DNA from: Gorillibacterium massiliense
Lineage (GTDB): Bacteria; Bacillota; Bacilli; Paenibacillales; NBRC-103111
Direction: 5' to 3'
DNA: 64,000 nucleotides
Assembly: GCF_000455485.1 (NCBI RefSeq)
Contig: NZ_CBQR020000101.1
Span: forward strand, 1 to 64,000
The notes under the pieces were generated by a model, which was not told the origin of the DNA, ran no database searches, and worked only from the letters and a program-made list of their open reading frames with translations. Below, piece by piece: positions 1-7,615 of this stretch (its first letter is position 1; the number at the start of each line of letters is the position of its first letter). The position numbers and the translations under genes were made by a program.

Positions 1-33
1 TCTTTTTGGGCGGAGCAAACTACTGCTTCGCCC
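1..33. repeat. Short inverted repeat at the left edge
   Basis: GGGCGGAGCA (8-17) can pair with TGCTTCGCCC (24-33), allowing one G-U pair. It lies 25 bp beyond the stop of the MBL hydrolase, where a terminator would be expected. The T run is on the wrong side for that gene: on the minus strand the stem is followed by an A run. I therefore call it only an inverted repeat. Confidence 0.35.
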
Positions 34-57
34 CCCATGAAGGAGTGAGTATACCAT

Positions 58-834
58 TCAACGCCTCAGCTCGATGGTCATCCCCTTCTCCGCCATCGCC
101 GTTTGCGCCGGCAGCGGGTAATCTGCCCGGATGTCCACTCCATGAGACATGTGCGTGTACAGCGTCCGCCCCGGGCGGATTTCCGCGAGAAGCTCCGCGG
201 CTTCCGTCATATCATAGACGGATCGGGTATGGAAGTCCGCCGCTTCATGATAGTAGCTCGTCCCGAGAATAAGCAGATCGAGCCCGCTCAAGAAAGCCTT
301 CTCCTCCTGCTGGAGATTGATGGAGTCCGGGCAATAAGCCCAAACAAAATCCGGCTTCTCCAGGCGATAGGCGTAAGAAAAACCGTTTTTTCCATGACAC
401 ATCTTGTGTTTGGTGATGCGCCATTCTCCAAAGACCCATTCGTCTCCGATGGCGTGATAATCGAGATTCCGCTCCAGCCACGGATACCGTTCCCGAACGG
501 TATCGAGCACATCCTCCGGTGCGTACAAATTGCCCTTGCGGCCTGTCCAGCGGCAGGCGTCTGCCCATTCTGGAAGCCCGGCCATATGATCGAAGTGGGC
601 GTGGGTAAGAAGCGCCTGCTCCATTTCCCGCTGTTCAGCCGCTTCCATCTGCTCGGCCCAATCCGGACCGCAATCGATCCATAGATACCCCGCCGCCGAA
701 GTAAGCCGGACCGCCGAACGGAGCCTGCGATTGCTTCCACCCGTCCGCGCCTCATCGCATATTTCGCACTCGCAATATACCCGGGGGACCCCCATGGAAT
801 CCCCTGTTCCCAAGATTAGCAACTGATCGGTCAT
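58..834 (-). CDS. MBL-fold metallo-hydrolase, PhnP-like
   Basis: This 258-residue protein is a metallo-beta-lactamase-fold hydrolase. It carries the HxHxDH metal motif (LTHAHFDHMAGL) in its first third and a later histidine in YTHMSHG. The N-terminus has GTGDSMGVP followed by closely spaced cysteines (CECEIC). PhnP-type cyclic phosphodiesterases have such cysteines for a structural zinc, so phosphodiesterase activity is plausible. No phn genes lie nearby, so a role in phosphonate breakdown is not supported; many stand-alone relatives have no known substrate. I chose the ATG at 834 because the protein then starts MTDQLLILGTG as in the family; a TTG at 864 would add ten residues. It is transcribed divergently from the receiver gene. 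Confidence 0.8.
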   Translation of the reverse strand: MTDQLLILGTGDSMGVPRVYCECEICDEARTGGSNRRLRSAVRLTSAAGYLWIDCGPDWAEQMEAAEQREMEQALLTHAHFDHMAGLPEWADACRWTGRKGNLYAPEDVLDTVRERYPWLERNLDYHAIGDEWVFGEWRITKHKMCHGKNGFSYAYRLEKPDFVWAYCPDSINLQQEEKAFLSGLDLLILGTSYYHEAADFHTRSVYDMTEAAELLAEIRPGRTLYTHMSHGVDIRADYPLPAQTAMAEKGMTIELRR

Positions 835-900
835 CCTGCTCCACAGCCTTTCCCCGCGCTTCAAATATTGCGCCTTATGTCTTTCAAGGAAGATAGTCCA

Positions 901-929
901 TATTCAACCTCTGTGACCTATGTTATAAT
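901..929 (+). promoter_or_regulatory. Possible promoter of the receiver gene
   Basis: A perfect -10 hexamer TATAAT (924-929) lies 54 bp before the ATG at 983. The matching -35 (TATTCA at 901-906, 17-bp spacer) is poor, so only the -10 is convincing. Confidence 0.4.
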
Positions 930-982
930 GAATCCCACATATTGAAAAGTTTTCTTGATTCGTGCATGGAGGAAGAAGCCCT

Positions 983-1426
983 ATGACTCCACAGGATTCT
1001 GTCAATGGCAAAACCGCTGCCGACGAATTCCCGCCCTCGGATTTGCGTATTCTTGTGGCGGAAGATAATGAAATCAACCGCAAGGTCATTCAAATTGTTT
1101 TGGAGCGCATGGGCCATCCCGCCGATTATGTCGAAACAGGACAAGAAGTGCTCGAAGCCCTTAAATACAATCACTACGACCTTATTTTAATGGACATGCT
1201 TATGCCGGTTATGGACGGAATCGAAGCAACCCGGCAGATTCATCGCGATTTTGCGGACGGCGGCCGACCCATCATCATTGCCATGACCGCCAGTGCCATG
1301 CCCGAGGACGAGCGTAAATGTCTGGAAGCCGGGATGGACGATTACATCAGCAAGCCCTTCAAAATCGAAACCGTCCAAAGCAAAATCGAGGGTTTTTTCC
1401 CCGGCTTTGCTCGGCCAACCGAATAA
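983..1426 (+). CDS. Stand-alone response-regulator receiver protein
   Basis: This 147-residue protein is essentially one CheY-like receiver domain (about residues 21-140). It has the acidic pair E27/D28, the phospho-acceptor D71 in LMDMLMPVMDG, the conserved Thr in AMTASA and the Lys in YISKPF. There is no output domain. The AEDNEINRKV start and the acceptor context resemble receiver domains attached to hybrid histidine kinases, so it probably takes part in a phosphorelay or acts by protein contact. The ATG at 983 follows GGAGGAAG at good spacing, which decides against the ATG at 965. No kinase gene is adjacent. A bidirectional terminator follows at once. Confidence 0.85.
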   Translation: MTPQDSVNGKTAADEFPPSDLRILVAEDNEINRKVIQIVLERMGHPADYVETGQEVLEALKYNHYDLILMDMLMPVMDGIEATRQIHRDFADGGRPIIIAMTASAMPEDERKCLEAGMDDYISKPFKIETVQSKIEGFFPGFARPTE

Positions 1427-1428
1427 TC

Positions 1429-1470
1429 AAAAAGCGCAACTCCGCATCGAAGCGGGCTTGCGCTTTTTTT
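1429..1470. terminator. Bidirectional intrinsic terminator
   Basis: AAAAAGCGCAA pairs with TTGCGCTTTTT around a 20-base middle section. T runs are present on both strands, so it can end both the receiver gene and the convergent ABC exporter operon. Confidence 0.85.
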
Positions 1471-1496
1471 CTACGTTAGACACGGTTAGCACGCCC

Positions 1497-2255
1497 TTAC
1501 ACCCGCTTATTATAAACCCTCATCGCAAAGAGATAAGCCACGATCAATATCCCGACACACCATGCAAGAGCGACCCATATATCGTTGCCTACCGGCTGGC
1601 TTGACAGCAGCGCGCGGATGGCTTCCACGATGGAGGTCACCGGCTGGTTTTCGGCAAAGACGCGAACGGCAGTCGGCATCGACTCCGTCGGCACAAACGC
1701 CGAGCTGATAAACGGCAGGAAAATAAGCGGATAAGAAAACGCGCTTGCCCCTTCCACCGAATTTGCGGACAATCCGGCAATCGTCGCAACCCAAGTCAAA
1801 GCCAGAGTAAACAGTAGGAGTATTCCGGCTACGGCAAGCCATGGCAGCACCCCCGCCGACGAACGGAAGCCCATAATGAGCGCTACAAGAATGATGACGA
1901 GAATAGAAATGAAGTTGGATACGACTGAGGTCAGCACATGCCCCCACAGCACGGCGGAACGCGCAATCGGCATGGAGTGAAACCGCTCAATGATGCCCCG
2001 TTGCTTATCCAGAAACAGGCGGTAAGCCGTATAGGATATACCACTTGCAATCGCAATCAGTAGGATACCGGGCAACAGGTAGTTCACATAGTTATCTGAA
2101 CCGGCCTGAATAGAGCCACCGAGCACATAGACGAACAACAGCATCATGGCAATCGGAGTGATGCAAACCGTGATGATCGTGTCCATGCTGCGGAAAATAT
2201 GGCGCATGGAACGTCCAAGCATAACGGTCATGTCGCTGAAAAAATAGGTGCTCAT
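1497..2255 (-). CDS. ABC-2 type exporter permease (DrrB-like)
   Basis: This 252-residue, very hydrophobic protein has about six predicted membrane segments and the layout of ABC-2 permeases of the daunorubicin-exporter (DrrB) type. A hydrophilic N-terminus of about 20 residues is followed by helices, with a polar loop near DKQRGIIERFHSMPI, which is typical of the family. It starts 2 bp after the stop of the ATP-binding gene and must be its membrane partner. The substrate is unknown; lipids, peptides or drugs are all possible. It is the last gene of the PadR-led operon. Confidence 0.88.
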   Translation of the reverse strand: MSTYFFSDMTVMLGRSMRHIFRSMDTIITVCITPIAMMLLFVYVLGGSIQAGSDNYVNYLLPGILLIAIASGISYTAYRLFLDKQRGIIERFHSMPIARSAVLWGHVLTSVVSNFISILVIILVALIMGFRSSAGVLPWLAVAGILLLFTLALTWVATIAGLSANSVEGASAFSYPLIFLPFISSAFVPTESMPTAVRVFAENQPVTSIVEAIRALLSSQPVGNDIWVALAWCVGILIVAYLFAMRVYNKRV

Positions 2256-2257
2256 GG

Positions 2258-3016
2258 TTACATCTCCTCCTTTTTACCGATGATTGCGAGGAAGATCTCT
2301 TCCAATGTCGGTTGTTTTTCCACATACTCTACCTTTGCGGGTGGAAACAGCTTTTTCAGTTCCTCAAGCGTGCCACTCGCAATAATCCTACCCTCATGCA
2401 AAATGGCAATTTGATCGGCAAGCTGTTCGGCCTCATCCAAATACTGAGTGGTCAGGAATACCGTCGTTCCACCATCGGCAAGCTCCTTGACAGTCTTCCA
2501 AGTCTCAATGCGCGCCTCAGGGTCAAGTCCGGTGGTCGGCTCGTCGAGAAAAATGAGCTGCGGTTTTCCGATCAGGCTCATGGCGATGTCAAGCCTGCGG
2601 CGCATACCACCCGAATAAGAAGATGCCTTACGGTCGGCGGCGTCCGTTAAGCCGAAGCGTTTCAACAAATCGTCCGCAACTTGACTCGGATGAGGAAGAT
2701 GCCGCAGTTTGGCAATCATGATCAGATTTTCCCGGCCGGTCAACATTTCATCCACGGCGGCAAACTGCCCCGTCAGGCTAATCGACTGCCGTACAGAGTC
2801 CGGCTTTGACGAAACATCGAATCCGCCTACGGTGGCGATTCCGCCGTCATGCTTGAGCAGCGTAGAGAGAATTTTGACAATTGTCGTCTTGCCTGCGCCG
2901 TTGGAACCCAGCAGGGCGAAAATCTCACCTCGCTTCACTTCAAAATCTACGCCCTTTAAGACTTCTGTGTCCTTAAAAGACTTACGCAGACCTTTCACTT
3001 CAATTGCTTTTTCCAT
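2258..3016 (-). CDS. ABC exporter ATP-binding protein (DrrA-like)
   Basis: This 252-residue ATPase has Walker A (LLGSNGAGKTT), a signature loop (YSGGMRRRLDIA), Walker B with catalytic Glu (LIFLDEPTTGLD) and an H-loop region (LTTQYLDEAEQL). The IEVKGLRKSFKD start and the VEYVEKQPTLEEIFL tail fit the DrrA class of drug or lipid exporter ATPases, although it is shorter than DrrA itself. It energises the permease encoded next to it. Confidence 0.92.
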   Translation of the reverse strand: MEKAIEVKGLRKSFKDTEVLKGVDFEVKRGEIFALLGSNGAGKTTIVKILSTLLKHDGGIATVGGFDVSSKPDSVRQSISLTGQFAAVDEMLTGRENLIMIAKLRHLPHPSQVADDLLKRFGLTDAADRKASSYSGGMRRRLDIAMSLIGKPQLIFLDEPTTGLDPEARIETWKTVKELADGGTTVFLTTQYLDEAEQLADQIAILHEGRIIASGTLEELKKLFPPAKVEYVEKQPTLEEIFLAIIGKKEEM

Positions 3017-3030
3017 CCCGTCCCCCCTTT

Positions 3031-3381
3031 TTACTTAGTTTTATCCGTAACCTTTTTCATGGCCTTGTTTACTTTTTGGTCAATGGATTCTTGATAGATG
3101 TCCGCATACGTTTTTGAATCTTTGATTAGATCGTCACAGAAAGCCGCTACGTCACTGCCCGTCACTTCGAGCACGCCTTTCCCCAAAACCGCGCCTTCTT
3201 CAAAAAGATCGATAATCCCCGAAAGCAGTTCCGTCCCTTCCGTTAGCTCAACAGGGCCCACCTTAAAGAGATATTTTTGAATCTCTTTATAGACAATCTG
3301 ATAATCCCTCGGGAGCGATTTTACACGCGCCACATGCGCTCGCCACTCTTTTTTGCCTTCGATGATATCTCGTATTTTCAT
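3031..3381 (-). CDS. DUF1048 family protein (second copy)
   Basis: This 116-residue, all-alpha, charged soluble protein belongs by pattern to the DUF1048 family: a KWE/EWRAHVARVKSLPRDYQIVYKEIQ-type start, then a helix ending GTELLSGIIDLFEEGA, then GSDVAAFCDDLI. It is a paralogue of the next gene upstream, with the same length and motif order. DUF1048 proteins are commonly found between PadR regulators and ABC exporters, but their function is not known. The C-terminal third is lysine-rich. Confidence 0.85.
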   Translation of the reverse strand: MKIRDIIEGKKEWRAHVARVKSLPRDYQIVYKEIQKYLFKVGPVELTEGTELLSGIIDLFEEGAVLGKGVLEVTGSDVAAFCDDLIKDSKTYADIYQESIDQKVNKAMKKVTDKTK

Positions 3382-3390
3382 TTTATCCTC

Positions 3391-3738
3391 CTAGTTACCT
3401 AATTTTTTAGCAACATTATGATTAAGCTGCTCGCGCCACTTATCGCGATAATTCTTTGCCCCTTCTTCGCCGGCCAGCGCTGAACAGAAGCCTATAATAT
3501 CGTCGCCCAAAACCTCTTGGACACTCTGGCCGTCCGCCGCCGTCTCTTCGAGCAGGCCGAGCACGCCGTCAAGAATGGGCATAAGGTTTCGACCGGTGAA
3601 ATCAGAGTGCGGCCAAAGATTGGCTTTAATGTTCTCCCATGCCGCTTGATAATCATCCGGCAGCTTTTTGGCTCGCGCTTCAAAAGTTTTCAATTCTTTC
3701 GTCATGTCATTTCCCGTGATTTTATCCCAAAAATTCAT
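3391..3738 (-). CDS. DUF1048 family protein (first copy)
   Basis: This 115-residue protein shares motif order with its downstream neighbour: KKLPDDYQAAWENIKANLW, then LDGVLGLLEE, then GDDIIGFCSALA, then a basic tail. The pair probably arose by tandem duplication. Its start overlaps the end of the PadR gene by 17 bp, so the two are translationally linked. The function is unknown. Co-regulation with an exporter suggests an accessory or sensing role, which is inference only. Confidence 0.85.
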   Translation of the reverse strand: MNFWDKITGNDMTKELKTFEARAKKLPDDYQAAWENIKANLWPHSDFTGRNLMPILDGVLGLLEETAADGQSVQEVLGDDIIGFCSALAGEEGAKNYRDKWREQLNHNVAKKLGN

Positions 3739-4060
3739 TTCTTTTCTCCTTTAACTCGTTTATTTTTGATGATACGAACTCCCATTTTCCCCAGAACCTC
3801 CGCAGTTCCTCACGCCCCGCTTCGTTGAGCGCAAAAAACTTTCTTGGCGGCCCCATGTCCGAGGGCTTTTTGGTGATCTCTACCAGCTTGCTTTTTTCGA
3901 GCCGAATCAGAATGGTGTACACCGTTCCCTCCACAACCTCCGTGAATCCGAGGGCGTTCAGCTGCCGCGTGATTTCGTAGCCGTAGGTTTCTTTGCGGCT
4001 TATAATTTCAAGAACGCAGCCCTCAAGCACGCCTTTGAGCATTTCCGTCAAGTTATCCAT
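3722..4060 (-). CDS. PadR family transcriptional regulator
   Basis: This 112-residue PadR-type repressor has the winged-helix region LKGVLEGCVLEIISRKETYGYEI and LNALGFTEVVEGTVYTILIRLEK, where EGTVYTIL is the recognition-helix signature, followed by a short C-terminal helix. AGAGGAG lies 9 nt before the ATG at 4060 but touches the upstream TTG at 4069, so the ATG is the start. It heads the operon PadR - DUF1048 - DUF1048 - ABC ATPase - permease. By analogy with LmrR-type systems it probably represses its own operon and is released by a compound the exporter removes. Confidence 0.9.
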   Translation of the reverse strand: MDNLTEMLKGVLEGCVLEIISRKETYGYEITRQLNALGFTEVVEGTVYTILIRLEKSKLVEITKKPSDMGPPRKFFALNEAGREELRRFWGKWEFVSSKINELKEKRNEFLG

Positions 4061-4094
4061 TTCAAACAACTCCTCTAATTAGCAACACAGATAT

Positions 4095-4124
4095 GCAGTA
4101 ATACTTACTACTGCTATATAGTAT
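4095..4124 (-). promoter_or_regulatory. Candidate PadR operator
   Basis: Upstream of padR there is an inverted repeat GCAGTA-N8-TACTGC (4095-4114). It overlaps a second pair ATAC...GTAT (4101-4104 and 4121-4124), of the kind PadR proteins often recognise. It sits 35-64 bp before the padR start, where a promoter would be expected. No binding evidence is available. Confidence 0.5.
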
Positions 4125-4205
4125 CACGGAATAGTGGATTCGTATATAGGGGAATGGAAAAAATCCGCAGCAGTTCCGATCATGCCCGTAGGCTGTTTCT
4201 TTTTC

Positions 4206-4235
4206 TTGCCAAACCGCCTTGGCATCCCTTATAAT
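4206..4235 (+). promoter_or_regulatory. Sigma-A type promoter of the GH4 sugar operon
   Basis: TTGCCA (4206-4211) and a perfect TATAAT (4230-4235) are separated by 18 bp. Transcription would start near 4242, immediately before the first operator-like palindrome. Confidence 0.7.
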
Positions 4236-4245
4236 CAGCTTGTAA

Positions 4246-4265
4246 AAGTTAAAGCGGTTAAACTT
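4246..4265 (+). promoter_or_regulatory. Operator O1 (LacI or cre-like palindrome)
   Basis: AAGTTAAAGCGGTTAAACTT is a 20-bp palindrome with the central CG typical of LacI-family sites (14 of 20 positions symmetric). It starts about 11 bp after the -10, so bound protein would block the transcription start. The natural ligand is the LacI-family regulator encoded in this operon at 7616; a CcpA (cre) site is the alternative. Confidence 0.65.
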
Positions 4266-4346
4266 TTTTGTTCGACAATTTCTGTTCCATTCATAGAAAT
4301 CAACCTACTACTCGAAACCTTAAGATAAGGGGGTACTCGCACTCAA

Positions 4347-4366
4347 AAGTTAAAGCGTTTATACTT
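4347..4366 (+). promoter_or_regulatory. Operator O2 (LacI or cre-like palindrome)
   Basis: AAGTTAAAGCGTTTATACTT matches O1 in its first eleven positions and at both ends, with the same central CG. It lies in the presumed 5' leader, 101 bp centre-to-centre from O1. The core TTAAAGCGTTTATA also resembles the catabolite-repression cre consensus, with two mismatches. Confidence 0.6.
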
Positions 4367-4411
4367 TCATTGATTTTCATGCAACTTCATCAAGGATATC
4401 CCGAGCAAGGG

Positions 4412-5317
4412 GTGGTTGACCTGAAACTCACCAGAGGAGAACGCAGCGAGAGCCGGCATTTTTATTTGTTTACGGCGCCGTGGATTATCGGGTTTGTGGT
4501 GTTTGCCTTATTTCCGGTGCTGGCATCTTTTTATCTTGGCTTTACGGATTACGATATCATCAACTCTCCCGTCTTCGTTGGTCTGGCCAACTTTCGGGAG
4601 TTGTTCCATGACGAGCACTTCTGGAATTCCATCGTCGTCACGCTCAAGTATTGTTTGTTCAGCGTTCCTTTGACCCTGGTGCTCTCTCTTATGTTCGCGC
4701 TTTTGATCAACCAGAAGGTGCCCTTCCGCGGCTTCTTCCGGATGGCGATGTATTTTCCCAGCATGATTTCCGGCGTGGCCATGTCGCTCATGTGGTTCTG
4801 GGTGTTCAATCCCCAAGCGGGCCTGCTCAATTACGCCCTCTCCTTGTTCGGCATCGAGCCCATTCACTGGTTGCTGGACGAACGCTACGCGCTTTGGGCG
4901 CTGATCATCATGTCTTTTTGGGGCATGGGCGCGGGGATGCTGATCTTTCTTGCTGGACTGCAAGGCGTGCCCACTAGCCTGCTGGAGGCGGCCCGGCTGG
5001 ATGGGGCTGGCCGGTGGAAAAGCTTCTGGAATGTAACGTTCCCCATGATCTCTCCCGTTTTCCTGTTCCAGCTGATCATCGGGGTGATCGACTCGTTTCA
5101 AGTGTTCACCCAGGCGTATGCCATCACCCAGGGTGGCCCGAATTACACCACCTGGTTCTACGTCTACAACATTTACGTCAACGCCTTCAAAAACTTCCGC
5201 TACGGCTACGCTTCGGCCATGGCCTGGCTGCTGCTGGCGGCGGTTATGGTCGTCACATACCTGATCATGAAGCTGTCCAACCGATTCGTTTATTACGAAG
5301 GGGGGCGGGAGCAATGA
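4412..5317 (+). CDS. Sugar ABC transporter permease (MalF/LacF type)
   Basis: This is a six-helix inner-membrane permease of the CUT1 sugar importer class. The EAA loop that contacts the ATPase is visible as EAARLDGAGRWKSFWNVTFP in the second half. The first helix begins at FYLFTAPWIIGF. The start is uncertain. GTG at 4412 (301 residues) is the first in-frame candidate near a Shine-Dalgarno-like AAGGGG; CTG at 4421, 8 nt after that purine run, would give the more usual short N-terminus; an ATG at 4379 has no ribosome site. No ATPase gene is in the operon, so the importer presumably shares an MsmX-like ATPase encoded elsewhere. Confidence 0.88.
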   Translation: MVDLKLTRGERSESRHFYLFTAPWIIGFVVFALFPVLASFYLGFTDYDIINSPVFVGLANFRELFHDEHFWNSIVVTLKYCLFSVPLTLVLSLMFALLINQKVPFRGFFRMAMYFPSMISGVAMSLMWFWVFNPQAGLLNYALSLFGIEPIHWLLDERYALWALIIMSFWGMGAGMLIFLAGLQGVPTSLLEAARLDGAGRWKSFWNVTFPMISPVFLFQLIIGVIDSFQVFTQAYAITQGGPNYTTWFYVYNIYVNAFKNFRYGYASAMAWLLLAAVMVVTYLIMKLSNRFVYYEGGREQ

Positions 5318-6201
5318 CCATGGCAAGATCCGTTCAACCGAACAAGCGAAATACCCGCCTGGCGTGGAAAAACCGGCTGTTCCCCATCATCGGCTTCCTC
5401 GTGCTGGCCGTCGTTACCATCATCATGCTGTCGCCATTATGGTTTATGCTTACCACGTCCCTGAAGACGACCAAGGAAATGCTGCATTTTCCGCCGACGT
5501 TTATTCCGAAAACCTTTGCTTTCAACAACTTTTCCAACCTGTTCACCAACAGCGATATCAAATTCGGCCAACAGTATAAGAACAGCGTCATCGTCGCCGT
5601 TTTCAACGTCATCGGTACGGTGCTTTCCTCCTCCTTCGTCGCCTTCGGCTTCGCCCGCTACCGGGCGCCGGGGAAAGATCTGCTGTTCATGCTGCTGCTC
5701 AGCACCTTGATGCTGCCGTATCCGGCCATCATGATCCCACAGTTTCTCTTTTTCACTAAGCTGGGGATACACGACTCCTTGCTGCCGCTGATCTTGCCGG
5801 CGTTTTTCGGTTCAGCTTATATGATCTTCTTGATGCGGCAGTTTTTCTCGACGCTGCCCGGTGAACTATTCGACGCCGGACGCATCGACGGCTGCAGCGA
5901 ATTCCGCCTCTACTGGAAAATCGCTCTGCCGCTCTCTGGGGCGGTAATCGCCACCGTATCCATTTTTACCTTCATATGGACCTGGAACGACCTGCTCGGT
6001 CCCGTCATTTACTTGGACTCCCAGGAAAAATTCACATTGCCCATCGGCATGGCCTCCATGCTCTCCTCCAAGTTCCGCATCGCCCCCTGGAACCTGCTGA
6101 TGGCCGCATCGATCCTGTCCGTTTTGCCCATCGTCACGCTGTTCGCTTTTGCCCAGAAGCGGTTCGTAGAAGGCATCGTCTTGACCGGACTGAAGGGATG
6201 A
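5314..6201 (+). CDS. Sugar ABC transporter permease (MalG type)
   Basis: This 295-residue second permease of the CUT1 importer has six hydrophobic segments and the EAA-like loop FDAGRIDGCSEFRLYWKIALP. Its ATG overlaps the stop of the first permease in an ATGA, so the two are translationally coupled. The C-terminus AQKRFVEGIVLTGLKG is the usual end of this family. An in-frame ATG at 5320 is an alternative start. Confidence 0.92.
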   Translation: MTMARSVQPNKRNTRLAWKNRLFPIIGFLVLAVVTIIMLSPLWFMLTTSLKTTKEMLHFPPTFIPKTFAFNNFSNLFTNSDIKFGQQYKNSVIVAVFNVIGTVLSSSFVAFGFARYRAPGKDLLFMLLLSTLMLPYPAIMIPQFLFFTKLGIHDSLLPLILPAFFGSAYMIFLMRQFFSTLPGELFDAGRIDGCSEFRLYWKIALPLSGAVIATVSIFTFIWTWNDLLGPVIYLDSQEKFTLPIGMASMLSSKFRIAPWNLLMAASILSVLPIVTLFAFAQKRFVEGIVLTGLKG

Positions 6202-6248
6202 CCGCTTGAAAGGATGTTCCATTCGATTGTTAGGGAGATGACAAACCG

Positions 6249-7592
6249 ATGAAAAAAGGAAAGTCACGGGCTCGCGTTACAGCCAGCCTCACCTTGATTC
6301 CGATCCTCGCCTTGATGGCAACAGCCTGTTCCAGCGGCTCCGGGGACGGCAAGAAAGTCACCATCACCCATTACACCATCGATTCCCCCGACCGCACGTT
6401 TGTGGAGAAACTGGTGCCGGATTTCGAGAAAAGCCATCCGAACATCAAGATCAAAATCACGAAAGCTCCTTACGAACAGTTCGACTCCAAGCTGCAGTCC
6501 TCCATCGCCGCGAAAAACTCCCCCGACGTCACCTCACATTGGGGCTACGGCGGGTTCATGGAATATTACACTAAAGGCATGTTGATGGACCTCACCCCTT
6601 ATCTCGGAGATTTCAAAGCGTCGGACTACAACATTCCGGAAGACGTCATGAACATTTATAAGGTGGGCGGCAAAACCTACGGCATTCCCATCAACAGTTA
6701 TGTCACGGTCATGTTGTATAATAAGGACATGTTTGATCAAGCCAAACTGGACTATCCTCCAACCGATTACGAAGATAAGAGCTGGACCTTCGACAAGATG
6801 GTAGAGAAAGCCGCGAAGATGACTGTAGACTCCCAAGACATCAACAAAGCTCAGTACGGCGTGGATTTTGGCTGGGGCGAGCGGGATCAGCGGCCGCAAT
6901 ATTTTAACGGCAACGTGTATTCCGATGATACCTGGACGAACGGCGGCAAGCCATCTTCCATCAATCTCGACAAACCGGAAGTCATCAATGCTTACAAAAC
7001 GATCTACGGCCTCATCTGGGACAAAAAAGTATCTCCGCCTCCGGCCTTCTCCAAATCCGTTTCCGGCCAATTCGGCGATCCGTTCCTTTCCGGCAAAATC
7101 GGCATGTCCGTCGTCGGTTCCTGGAGCCTCGCCTCTGCCAAGGACTTCAGCTTCCGCGTCGGCGTCGCCGCCGTACCCCAGGGTCCCAACCCGAAGGTGA
7201 GAAGCGTGCTGTACGTTGATCCGCTGTTCGTCTTGAAGGATTCCAAACACCCCAAAGAGGCGCTGGAGTGGATCAAGTATCTGATTACGACGGAAGTTCA
7301 AGAGAAGTCCATCGAGCTGAGCGGAGGCAACCCGCCTGTTAACCAGAAAGCCGCGGAAAAATACTACGCTAACTTCGAGGGCATCGATCCGGCCCAGATC
7401 AAGCAAGTGTACGAAGGAGCGTATAAATACGGCTTCGAATCCTACAATCACTTAATCTCCAACTATTCGCAGATCAACGAGCTGTTTATCAACGAGCTGG
7501 CCAGCGTCGAGAACGGACAGAAGAAAGTCGAGGACGTCCTTCCCGGCATCAACTCCAAACTCAAGGAGCTTTTGGATCGCGTGAACAAATAA
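6249..7592 (+). CDS. Sugar-binding lipoprotein of ABC importer
   Basis: This 447-residue extracellular solute-binding protein (cluster MalE/UgpB type) has a basic N-terminus, a hydrophobic stretch and a lipobox ending at C27 (LMATAC), followed by a Ser/Gly-rich linker. The body shows family marks such as VEKLVPDFEKSHPNIKIKI near the start and GKIGMSVVGSWSL past the middle. It would be anchored to the outer face of the membrane and hand sugar to the two permeases encoded just upstream. The GH4 enzyme and kinase downstream suggest a beta-linked disaccharide as ligand. Confidence 0.92.
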   Translation: MKKGKSRARVTASLTLIPILALMATACSSGSGDGKKVTITHYTIDSPDRTFVEKLVPDFEKSHPNIKIKITKAPYEQFDSKLQSSIAAKNSPDVTSHWGYGGFMEYYTKGMLMDLTPYLGDFKASDYNIPEDVMNIYKVGGKTYGIPINSYVTVMLYNKDMFDQAKLDYPPTDYEDKSWTFDKMVEKAAKMTVDSQDINKAQYGVDFGWGERDQRPQYFNGNVYSDDTWTNGGKPSSINLDKPEVINAYKTIYGLIWDKKVSPPPAFSKSVSGQFGDPFLSGKIGMSVVGSWSLASAKDFSFRVGVAAVPQGPNPKVRSVLYVDPLFVLKDSKHPKEALEWIKYLITTEVQEKSIELSGGNPPVNQKAAEKYYANFEGIDPAQIKQVYEGAYKYGFESYNHLISNYSQINELFINELASVENGQKKVEDVLPGINSKLKELLDRVNK

Positions 7593-7615
7593 TTTCTTGC
7601 AGGAGCTGTCCCTAC

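Noticed and set aside
4268-4411. N-terminal extension of the first sugar permease up to 4268
   Set aside because: It would translate operator O2 and part of the leader; no ribosome site is present and the family starts close to helix 1.
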